Made by a program: the position numbers and the translations under genes | Source of the DNA: Astropecten irregularis | Lineage: Eukaryota > Echinodermata > Asteroidea > Paxillosida > Astropectinidae | DNA length: 64,000 nucleotides | Direction of reading: 5' to 3' | Assembly (NCBI GenBank): GCA_963971285.1 | Contig: OZ020265.1 | Coordinates: forward strand, 3,326,270 to 3,390,269 | Notes under the pieces: generated by a model | Seen by the model: only the letters and a program-made list of their open reading frames with translations | What the model was told of the DNA's origin: nothing | Database searches by the model: none | Shown here: positions 33,701-45,700 of the stretch, in pieces | How positions within the stretch are numbered: position 1 is the first letter of the stretch | Layout: every line of letters starts with the position of its first letter

Positions 33701-36700
33701 ACGAGAAAACCCGACTCAGTTTTTCTTTTAAAAAATAAAGAATGGTTTTAATCTCACCCAAAGATCAAAACTGTTTTCAGTCTTTGTTTGACTAATTTCT
33801 AGATAAATACCATTCCAGGAAAAAAAATTTAACAGTATGTTTCTACCAGCACCATCTCCATATCCTGAATATGTAAATCTGTGAATATTTCTGTTTGTGT
33901 ATATTAACAATCCTGTACTGTACCTTCAATACACATTTGATATTGATTTACCTTTAAGCATTCCTCTGCAGTGATCACAGAACGTCAGTTTCTTGAAGTT
34001 ATGATCCTGAAAGCAGTGCAACCTAATGCCACCATGTAACAGATCAGAAAATGAATCCTTAGCTTCATGAGCTAACTGATCAGCCTTTGATGTCACCTGA
34101 CCATGGTCACCTGATGTCTGAGCATGTCCGTTGCTCATCTTCCATGATAGTATGCTTGGAGTGAATAATTCAAGCTAATACACAGAGGGAAAATGAGATA
34201 AATAAAATGTTTGATTATGGCATATCATCTTGACCTTGGTAATATCCAGAGGGTATTCCATACATCCATCCTTCATTACAAATATTATAACTAAATGAGA
34301 CTTGCGGAGACACCATATACATGTATTACACCCCTTTCGGAAGGTGTGTGATCCCGAGAAGGACCGGTGAAAGGAAAAATCTTAACGTTTCGGCCACTGG
34401 TCTCTGGCCATCCACAAAATTAGAATTAGAACTAGAGATTCTATGTCTGTCTGCAACAGAGCATAGAGCTTTTCCGCTCCATGTGTTAAAATAAATTTAT
34501 GAATCCATGCAACATTAGATCTACATACGTATGTGTCACAAAGAAAGACCTTGCCTAACATTGATATTTGGTGAAATAATCATGATCCTAGCTCTTACCA
34601 CTTTTAAATGAGCAGCTACTTCATGTTTGACCGGAAGTGGAGGTCACTAGAGGTCAAGCAATGTGTAAAAAAGAAAGACCTTGCCTAACATTGATATTTG
34701 GTGAAAGAATCATGATTCTAGCTCTTACCACTTTTAAATGAGGAGCTACTTCCTGTTTGACCGGAAGTAGAGGTCACTAGAGGTCAAGTAATGTGTCAAA
34801 AAGAAAGACCTTGCCTAACATTGATATTTGGCGAAAGAATCATGATCTAGCTCTTACCACTTTTAAATGAGGAGCTACTTCCTGTTTGACCGGAAGTAGA
34901 GGTCACTAGAGGTCAAGCAATGTGTAAAAAAGAAATACCTTGCCTAACATTGATATTTGGTGAAAGAATCATGATCCTAGCTCTTACCACTTTTAAATGA
35001 GGAGCTACTTCCTGTTTGACCGGAAGTAGAGGTCACTAGAGGTCAAGCAATGTGTCAAAAAGAAAGACCTTGCCTAACATTGATATTTGGTGAAAGAATC
35101 ATGATCCTAGCCCTTACCATTTTTAAATGAGGAGCTACTTCCTGTTTGAACGGAAGTAAAGGTCACTAGAGGTCAAGAAATGTGTCAAAAAGAAAGACCT
35201 TGCCTAACATTGATATTTGGTGAAAGAATGAACTTAATATCTCAATCGGTTGATTTATTGTTGAATTTTAAAGATTTTGATTATTAAATTCAAATAGCTT
35301 GTAATTTGACACCTGATGACGTCATCATGACGTAATTCACGTGGGCACATCTATGTTGTATGTACTATGCCTATACAAACTTTGAACTATTTGTTATAAA
35401 GTTTAATGGCAAAAATGTCCCGTAGAATAAAACGTGTACAAAGTCTATGGGCCCTGGGAAAAAAAGAAGAAAGAAAAAAAATCTTAACAAACAGTATAGC
35501 TTTTCCGCAACTATGCGGAAAAGCTAATTAGAATTAGAGATTTTATTGTCTGCATAATAATACAATGCAGAAATTTTGTTTCCATTGGCACATTTAAAAT
35601 ATATATATATATAAATACATCCAAATATGAAAAACATTCCACAAAAATTTAAAATTAAAATTACAAAAATTACACACTTCAAAAGACGAAATATTCAAAG
35701 TATTAAAATCCACAAGAGCAAGCAACAAACACACAAATAATTACCCTATTTACGAACAACAAGAGTGTTGAATAAATGAATGGAGTTGGGAACAAAGGAT
35801 TGCTTATAACGAGTAAGGTTTGTACGAGGAACACAAAGTCTTAAACCAGATCTATTAAAAACAAAACAGTCGAACAGAGGATGAGTTGGGTCAGACAGAA
35901 TAAAATGTACTCTAGATATTGCACGTTCCAGGAAAATTTGGTCATATGTTGGCAGGGTGGGCCTACAGAGCGCTGGGCCATTTTACGAATGCGCTCAAAC
36001 CTGTCCCTATTTTTCTGCGAAAGTGAACCATACACACTTACTATGTTAAAAGTAACAATGCTCTGTATTATAGCTTGATAAAATAAACGTAAAATTGTCC
36101 TATCTACATTGAACTGCTTAAGCTTACGAAGAAAAAACATCCGTTGCATGGCTTTACCAAAAACTACCTGAGTGTTTTTGTTCCAATTCAGTTTGTCACA
36201 GTACCAGGGTACTTGTACTCGTTAACCATTTCTATTTCATTGTCGTTAATAAAAACAGATTCATGATCTCTTGTGTTACGGCGAAAATCTACAATCATCT
36301 CTTTAGTTTTCTTGACATTAATGGTTAAAAAATGACGATCGCACCATAAATATACCCATAGCAGCCACAATACCCCTTGACATTTGCCTTTCTGAGTCTA
36401 CCGTATTTAACCACCAAATAATATATGATTTTGTAGAAACAAACATGCTAAATGTCAGGCTCAATGAGACAGCTTACACTGTGCACCACACAAGGCTATA
36501 ACCTATTGATCTACACCCAATGTACATCAACTGTCAATACAACCCTGGACTGTACATGTATTACCATGGAAATCTCATCCTAGCTGAATACCAAGCATAG
36601 CAACACAGTCATATGATATAACATGCAAGATTTATCAAGTTAATATTCTTCATTTTTACACCCACACAGGTCTACAAAGGAAATCATTTTTCGTAATAAT

Positions 36701-39700
36701 GTTTACATCATTGTATCTACATGTATATGAAGACAAAATATGTTGTCAGTAGGCCTATAGTATATGCCAATCACTTTCTAATATAAAATTGTAAACAAAT
36801 GATCATCAAATAACCACAAGGGAAACTGACTGGTTAATTCAAGTCATTGCAAAGCCAACAAAGAAAAATTTAATAGAGCGGAAATTCACCTCCAGTCAAT
36901 TTTTCTTTTTTCACTTTTCAATGGAGAAAACTGACTTAAAGATTGTGGACAATACATGTAATTAGGAAAGCTTTTCATGGTTCATAGTTGATGGTGATAG
37001 ACCCTTATGCTGTTTGTTTCCAATCTTATATTGACATGCTCTACACTTGACATTTTCAATGCAGTAACATGTCCAGGATTGGTATGAAGCAGGGTTGTAT
37101 ACAATCCCTGTAAGATCAACCCGGGACAGGTAAAAGGCTGAAATGTCAAACAGTCAAAGTCATGTACTATGAAGGCCATTGAGATGTAGATGGATATACT
37201 GTATATACAGCAGGATACTGGTTTGCAATAACATGCACTGGTATATCTCCATCATTCTATTGATGTTATCTACATGCATTCATACATTACAGGCCTCTTA
37301 TATTAAAGGTATAATACATGATTGGTAAAGGTAACAAAAAAGCACCCACACTTTGTCTGATCAAACATGTATACATGAAATAATAAAAGTGAAATTTGAG
37401 CTCAATCAGACATCTGAGTCACAAGACAGCGAAACCCGATTCATTTTTTTTATAAAACATAAAGGATGGTTTTGATCTCAGCACAAGATCATAACTGCTT
37501 TTTGTTTGTCTTTGTTTACTTATTTCTGGATAAATACAGCATTTCAGGCGGAAATATTTTAACGGTATGTTTCTACCAGTACCATCGTCATAACCTGAAA
37601 GTTTTACGTAAATCTGTGAACATTTCTGTTTGGGTGTGTTACCAATCCTGTAATATATCTTTGATTACAGCTGCCAAAGACAATGGCCTAGATGCCTTAC
37701 TGAGCCAGCCACCATGCCCATATTACAAACTGAATGCAAAGCTGGATATAAAATACAAAGCAGAAATCCAGTCAAAAAGATTGCAACACATCACATGAAA
37801 CGGGATATATTTTTCTGAATCTAACATGTTTTTAAAGAGATTTTACACATTTTTTAGGAGAACTGTATTTCATGGCAAACGATTTTATGTACAGGGCTTG
37901 AAATTGGTTCACTGACACTTTGATTCTTTGAACATGAACTTTTGCGAAGCAGTGTATATAACATAAGGCCTTTTCCCACTATCTCCTTTTCTATCCGTTA
38001 TGAAACCAACCCTGGTTCAGCCCGGCAAGTTATTGAACTGAATCAAAGAGACACAATCTTCACAATGTTGGCTCAGAGTTGAACAGTTTCAAGCGTGAAA
38101 AGGGTTGAAAAAAGGTTTGATCCGGTTCCAACCCCTAGATTTTGAATAGTGTGAAAATCCCTATAGGCACAACAAATTATTCTTTCTCTCCACAAAAGCA
38201 TTACATTACATAATCTAAAGCTACAAATCCATTCCAGGTTCTATTTTGCTGAAAGATCAGGGAATAAAACATATCAAAGCCATCTGTATCACAGAGTTAA
38301 TAAGAGAGTATGATGAGACAAACCTGGGCTCGTTTAGCCTCTAGAGACACCTCATTCCTCTGCACAGTTATCTTATGGTGGTAGATCTTTCTCAAGATTT
38401 CTGCAGCTTTTGCATGCTGCAGCTGCTGATGTGCTTTAATACTGTAATCAAGAAAAAAACTAAAAATCAAATAGTTGAAACATACAATTTATTTTCATAA
38501 TTATTTCAAAATATGTATCGTTTTAGGGGGACACCCTGTATACTGTATTGGAAGGAGATTCTCTGGTTTAAAAATGAAAACAGAGTTTCAGCTTCAATGA
38601 AAAGCCACATTTTATGTTTTCATCATGTGGATGATGGAACCAGAACATGAGCATGAGTCTAAGCCTCTGTTTTGAAAAGGCCCATAAAATATCCAGTCAT
38701 ACCAGAGTGAACTGGGTTTTAAAACAAGATGCATGACTGACCTGTCATGTTGCTTCTTGAATCTAGCTATGTCCTCCTTCCCAGTGCAAATACTTCTCTC
38801 CAATTCACCAACCTACAAACAATAAACACTCTGATTAATGCATTTTTAACAAGGTAAAGCTTTATGAACCTCAGTACACACTAAGACTGTTCACACACAC
38901 ACACCAACAGTCCCAATTATTTGGATCGCAATTTGAATTGCAATGTAAAAAAAATGTTTTTATGTGTTTTTTTAATGTGCGAAGTGCGTGAGAATGGTGT
39001 GCGAAATCGAACTGGTTTTTTATATCCCATCATGCAAGACGTGCACTGCAAACTTCCTGTCATAGCATGTTGAGCAGTACAGTACAGTAAGTTTACTCTT
39101 TCCATTGCTGGTATCAGCTATCACTGGTCGGCCACTTGGGCTTGAGAGTTGGTTTAGGGGCAAGTTATAGAGGAATCATTTTCTCATTACCCACATCTGC
39201 AATATCACGCTTACCTCTTTCATAAGTGTGTCATATTTTTCCCGCAGCACTTTTTCCGTTGCAAGATTCAAGACCAATTTGCCTTCAGCAAAAACCTTCA
39301 AGGATGAAAATTCATTCACAATAAATGAAGCAGTCAGTATATGAGAGAACCTGATTAATCCTACACTTATACTATAGTTACATGCAGCCTGCAATGGGCC
39401 AGTATTACCCTGAGCCTATGCTCAGTATGCTGAGTGTAGTTTAAGCAATTCGTCCTGTCATACAGCAGGGCCCAATATCATGGAATCCGTTACCATAAAC
39501 ATAAAATTCTTGATAGCATGATAGCAGACTTTATTTTTGCTTACGGTTAGCGTATTTCACGGGAGAGTTTTCTTTTTTATACTCTAAGCAAAGACTTTCT
39601 GCAGAATGCACATGACATTAACAGCGTATTAGCAGAAAAAAACAAGATTAGCGTAGAAATTCTTTGCTAACTGATTAAGTGCCGAAAGTCTTGCTTACGG

Positions 39701-42700
39701 ATTCCATGAAACAGATTTCACATGTAGAAGTACCCATAAGCCAAAAAATAAGCCGTAACAGATTCAATGAAATTGGTTTGAAATTGAAAATGAAATTGAA
39801 ATTTGTTTTTAAAAGGAAATCAACGTTTGTAAACTTCACATTACAGAGCTACATTCTCTCACACCAGGGGCCAAATTCATAGAGCTGCTTAAGCACAACA
39901 TTTGCTAAAGCATGAAAAGTCTTCCTTGATCAAACAGGATTACCAATTTAATTTTCATGTGATATACTGCTTTTAACTTGTGTGTATTCGGCCATTGCTG
40001 AAGCATAACATTCACAAGGAGTTTTCGCGGGCATACTGATTTTAATTAACAAGGGTTTTGGTGCTTAAGCAAATCTTGGTGCTTAAGCAGCTCTTTGAAA
40101 TTGGCTCCTGGATTGAAAACTGAAGCCAGGATTTAGTTCATATGAAATATAACCTCGTAATATAACAGGTAAGATGGTAAATGCAAATACTATGTAATGA
40201 CTCACCCCAGTAGCATTGCTGTCTGGTTTCATGTATTCATGGTGTTTGGCCTTCTTCTCTGTACGTGAATACAGTGATTCATCTGATAGTTCAATATTCT
40301 GCATAGCATCAATTATAGTATCCATGTGATGTCCATGCTCATGAAGCTACATAGGCAATCCAAATAATACCATTCAATATTAGAAATAAAATACAACACA
40401 TCAATACAAATACTTGAACCATTTCACTGTGTACGTGTATAAGCCCACCAACTGGCCATCATTCATCTCCTCTAATTAGTCCCGGTTTCATTTTCTTAGC
40501 AAATTCTTCTAAATGATTCTTCGCCAATCAAAACAGTTGAAATTAGATTATATGATATTGGTGCAAACAGATGCAATGTGACCAACCTACAATACGTCCA
40601 TCTTTGGACTATATGAATTGTGCTTAAGTCAATTAGGTTTGCAGAAACACAAGTTAATGTGACTCGAGAATTGTGCAATTCTTGCTTTGGAAGGCTCAGA
40701 CATTAAACTACACACAGTATATTCTGACAGGAGATGCAAGCAGCTAGTTAATACCAGTTGCAACTTTGTGCATCCACTTGGTTCTTTTTAAAACAACTCA
40801 AAGCATACAGTATCATCACACGGTGCTATCTCCAACCTTTTCTGTTAGTAGAATATGGTGGAGGCCAAATACTACTCTAGGAATATCCATTATAGAGCTC
40901 AATGCCAATGACATCTTTTGGACTGAAATCATGAAACTTCTGTTAAGTACCCAGACCAAAGCCACAGCAACGTTGAAGTAAATCAATTGTATTTCAGGTT
41001 TCCTGCTGACATCCTTTATCATGTTTCAATCATAATGATCCTGCCCTTTAAAGGTTCAATGTAATAAAACACATCTGAACTTAAATACATCTGTACTGTT
41101 ATAAAACTCATCCTGTCTATCTTTGTATACACTAACAAAATATTGTAGATAGAAAAAGGAGGTATTTTAGACCCATAATTTAGCACCCCACTTTTCACGA
41201 CGAAAAACCTTGCTTACGTCACACTGACATGCAGAACACCACGCAGTATACTTTATGTTTTTTACATTTCATTTCGACTGTTTAAATTAATTGAATTCAA
41301 CCAAATTTGGTACAAAGTTTCTGACTTGAGTGTTGCTCTTATAGTCATAACCAAAAAGTGGTTACATGTCACAGAGAGGGTCAGTTACGCGTGTGACAAT
41401 AGATTACTGGACCCACGGAATTGTGCTTCTTTTGTGGCTTAGTATACATGTATATAAATATCCTTAATACAGAACTTTGCAGGTTTGACAGCCAGCAATG
41501 CTGCCATTACCTCAGCCTAAACCTCCAATGCACAGCTCATCAAAAAGCCTGTCCTGGATTAATACATGCACATTAAAGGCATACATGTACTTGCATAGGT
41601 TTGCAAAGGTCAGACGTTCAGTAGAGACTACACACAGCAAGCATCAATAGATGACTTGCTATATCAACACATCACCAGGTGTTTCATCTCATAATATAAC
41701 CATAGCTGTACAAACATACACTCCCTGCACACTCAGTAATGAAGAACCATGCATGGCCAGTAGTAATGGAATAGACAGGTTATAATCTGATGTCTCCTGT
41801 TGTACTCTACCTTAGATTTAGTCAGCTCAGCATGTGTGATGATTCCCTGTATGACCATCTCAGCTATGTCACCATTTACTCTTTCTATTTCCTATGAACA
41901 GAAACCAACAAATGACAAATTAACCATCAGATTTGTCCCTTTGTATCAATCATTTGTCTAATCTCACAAGGAAATCAATGCTTATGCTTACAGACTTCAT
42001 AAAATTTTCTCCAATAAGGTATCAAGACATAGGTTTGAAGAAGTCACAAGATCTGGGCCAATTTCATTGAGCTACTTAAGCAAAAACAAGCTTGAGCATG
42101 AAAAGTCTTCCTTGATCAAACATAATAACCACCCAAATGTTCATGTGATGTTTAATGCTTTTGACTTGTATTCGGCCATTGTTTGCTGAGCATAACATTC
42201 ACAAGGAGTTTTGGCTGGCATACTGATTTTATTTAGCAAGGTTATTGGTGCTTAATCAGCTCTATGAAATTGGCCCCATCCCGTGTAATAATACCAAAGA
42301 TAATTGGGAAAGAAGAGCATGCTACCAAAACAAATGTGTAATACAACGACTGCATGTGAATGTACATGAATACAATTTGGCACTGGCATTTTCTTTTGAC
42401 ATGAAACTTGTTTGACATTAAGAATCAACGTCTGTGTGGACACGGCAAAAAAATATTTGTGATTCAAATCATGCTAGTGTGTGTTAACGTGCCTAGTAGC
42501 ACAACAAATATTTTTCTGGCAGTGTCTTTCAATTCCTCCCAAAATTATGTCAATATTCACCATTGAATATTAATTTTTCTTGAGGATTGCTTGGAACCAA
42601 CTGCCTGTAAATTACATATAACTTGGGCCTAAGACTAAAATATAAGTAGGACTGCACTAGTCCGGCTGTCTAGTGATTTTGTTTTCCTTGCACAATTCAA

Positions 42701-45700
42701 TTGCTGCCTAAATTGCATACAATTGCCATTTCCTATGTTGAATGCCACAGGTTTAGTGAAGAACTGCTGTCCAGTGCTTTTTTTAACGAAATTCAAGCCC
42801 TGTATTGTGTGATTTGTACTTACTTTGTTCAATGATGGCAGTACTGTAGCACAGATGCCCTGGTTGAATGTGTTGATTCCAGTTAACTGTAGCACATAGT
42901 CATTATTCTTGTTGTAACATAATGCTGTGTTATGATTCTGTCAAATAACAAACAAACATAACGTGATAACTACACTCAATAACGTTACAGTATTGCTAGA
43001 TATACACCCAGTACGTATACAGGCTATAAAATATCGTTCAATGTATTAATGTTTTAATGCTAAATATTTAACCTGAATATTGAATATTATATGATATTGT
43101 AATGTTATTAATATCACTGATCAATATTTCATATCTGACACTGAAGGAAAATATGCACATGTTTCATGTACATGTAGGCATAATGTATGTGCAGACACCC
43201 ACTAATACTGTACATGTAGGCACTGACATGCCTGGGCAAATGGTCCTGTCAACTTGCATTCAAGAGTGATGTTAGGTGCATAGGTAGACACTAGGTATCA
43301 TAGGAAGATACCTTAGATACAAAGGTATGTTACATGTACAACTGTATGTAGGTTTACACTGTAGGTGAACCCATAGACCTGTACACGTACATCTCTATGA
43401 ACCTACATAACACTTGAGGTTTATGTAAAGTCACATAATAGTGCTGCGCACTTGCGCTAAAAATAGCACCGAACCCCAGACAAACATTGCAACGTGGCCA
43501 TGCAAACGTGTGGTGAGTGGAGGTGTGAGCGCGTCGCGCGTGGTGTGACGTCATTAGTGCGGAACGCTATAAGGTAGATACAAAGGTTTACCAAAATGTA
43601 AATTTAACCTTTAAATGAAGGAAAGATAGGTACAAGCCTACATAATAAATAGTTCCATGTAAAGTATGTACACATATTTGGCATTTACAATTATCCTGTA
43701 TGCAAAATCCTATTGCAATGCAATGCCAAGAAATTACAACTGGACTTATGACATCAGACTAAGGGCTTGTTTGTTTAATGCATAGGATCACGGATTCAAC
43801 AGATCCGGATCTCATTTTAGCGTGCCCTGCATAGGACGTGGATCCGTAGATCTGGGATCCTGTGCGTTAAACAAACAGGCCCTCAACAATAAGCGGTTGG
43901 ATTACAAACATGGATTCAAAGATTGGCAAAGAATGATGTGTGAAATGAAAGTTGGCAGTCATTGAGACGAGGCACTACCTAATATGAGCAAATGCCCTTT
44001 AAAGCATGTACGGCTGACATTTATGTATGTGACATACGAGACCACACAGACCTCACATCAACAGATTGTATTACCATACAGGCCCAAGCACAAATCCATA
44101 CACAGTGGGCACTATGAAATTACAGACGGACCAGTTTGGATGAACCAGAAATATACACACAACTGAAACAAGACAACCGTATATAGGAATGAACAGCTGA
44201 AATTGAATGTGATATGTTCAGGTAAACAGGACATAGGTTTGTGTATTGCAGTATAATCCAACTGACAGACCAGTCTATCTTTAGAGTAGCAGAGTTATGA
44301 TAGGCGGTCTGGTTTGGTCGGTGCTAGAATGTGACATGAATGTTGGTAATATCTAGGAATGTAAAGCAGATAATTCCCTGTTGGACATCAGTCTATTAAC
44401 CTCAACCTGCCCATACCACGGCCATAGGGCTGAAAATAGACTCACATACATGGTGTAATACAGCGGTGTAGTGGGATATAGCGGTATGTGAGTGGTTTCG
44501 TGGCTTCTGACTGCCAAACGAACAAAGATAATTGACTATTAGGGATACCACCAACGTATTATAGGGCTGGATGGCTCAGTTGATAGAGCGCCTGTACGGT
44601 ATTCCAGAAGTCGCCGGTTCAAATATAGTCAGAATTCTCTCGATATCAATGTTATTGCTCTACAGCCAGCCTGCTATGCATCAAAGTAACATTCTGAAAT
44701 CATAATGATTGTTAGATATGCAACAACATGTGCACAAGCCAAAACATTGTTACCAGCAACACGACATTTGGAGTTAGGAGGCCATGACGCCTAACTCCAA
44801 GCATTTTATACATTTCAGGTCATTATTTTGATTGATGACCAGTTTGCAGCAATTCATCATCCATAATAATTATTATATATTTCATTGACTTTTGTGACTA
44901 ACGACAATTCTCTATTGTTTACCAGAGGGCTGGGACTAGTGCATGTGTTGTACCTGGCCTGTGTTCTTATCTACACGGAGGCACCATGACACATGCACCT
45001 GCCACTGTGGTATGCACTTGTCAATGCTTGTTGTTTTATGAATGAAGATGTTTGTTTGTCTTGATGTATATGATTGACTCTATACAGCATCAATCATAGG
45101 ATGAAGGATGTACTGAGTATATGACTGCATAGCTTGGTTAATGATTGACAGACTTCAGTTCAGTTACCTTTCATCTAATGAGGCACCTGTTATATGACAT
45201 TACAATTGCAGCATCTACATGACATTCACTTCCCCTCCAGCTGACATTCCTTAATACTTTGTTTAAGGCTGTCATTTATTCAAAGTTCAATATTAGGGAT
45301 GTGAGTAGTCTTAGTATCACCCGTTCTATTCCATGCCACACAATGTACGAACGTCTGATACATGCATGCATGCACATTTTATGCAACGCGGCACATCAGC
45401 CAATCAGATCTGTTTTGAGAACATTTCCATCTGCATTGTGACGGAGGCCGAGGATGTTGATTGGTCAAAACCTAGAGGTCAGTGCTGGGTTGGTTAGCAT
45501 AATTAATTGAGAAATCTGCACGCATGCCATAGACTCTCGCTCGCTGTACGGCGAGTACGTCTATCACATAGATTAAGATGTGAGTGGCCACACACACAAA
45601 AATCTGATACGACCTAGGAAAAAGCTGAAAAGTTCCTAAACTTTTGTACAGAGCAGGTGTACAAAAGAACGAAATTCTGAATTAAAATCTAAAAAAAAAA

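Larger units (their letters stand above)
34175..38323 (-). other. F-BAR gene intron 10 (4.1 kb), between the F-BAR and C1 halves
   Basis: Holds the 130-bp array, a broken LINE reverse transcriptase, a TTAA-family MITE and smaller repeats. No exon with a stop that would end a separate F-BAR gene, and no promoter motif, was recognised, though neither can be excluded by eye. Nothing is recognised in 36400-36790 and 36930-37300. Confidence 0.55.
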
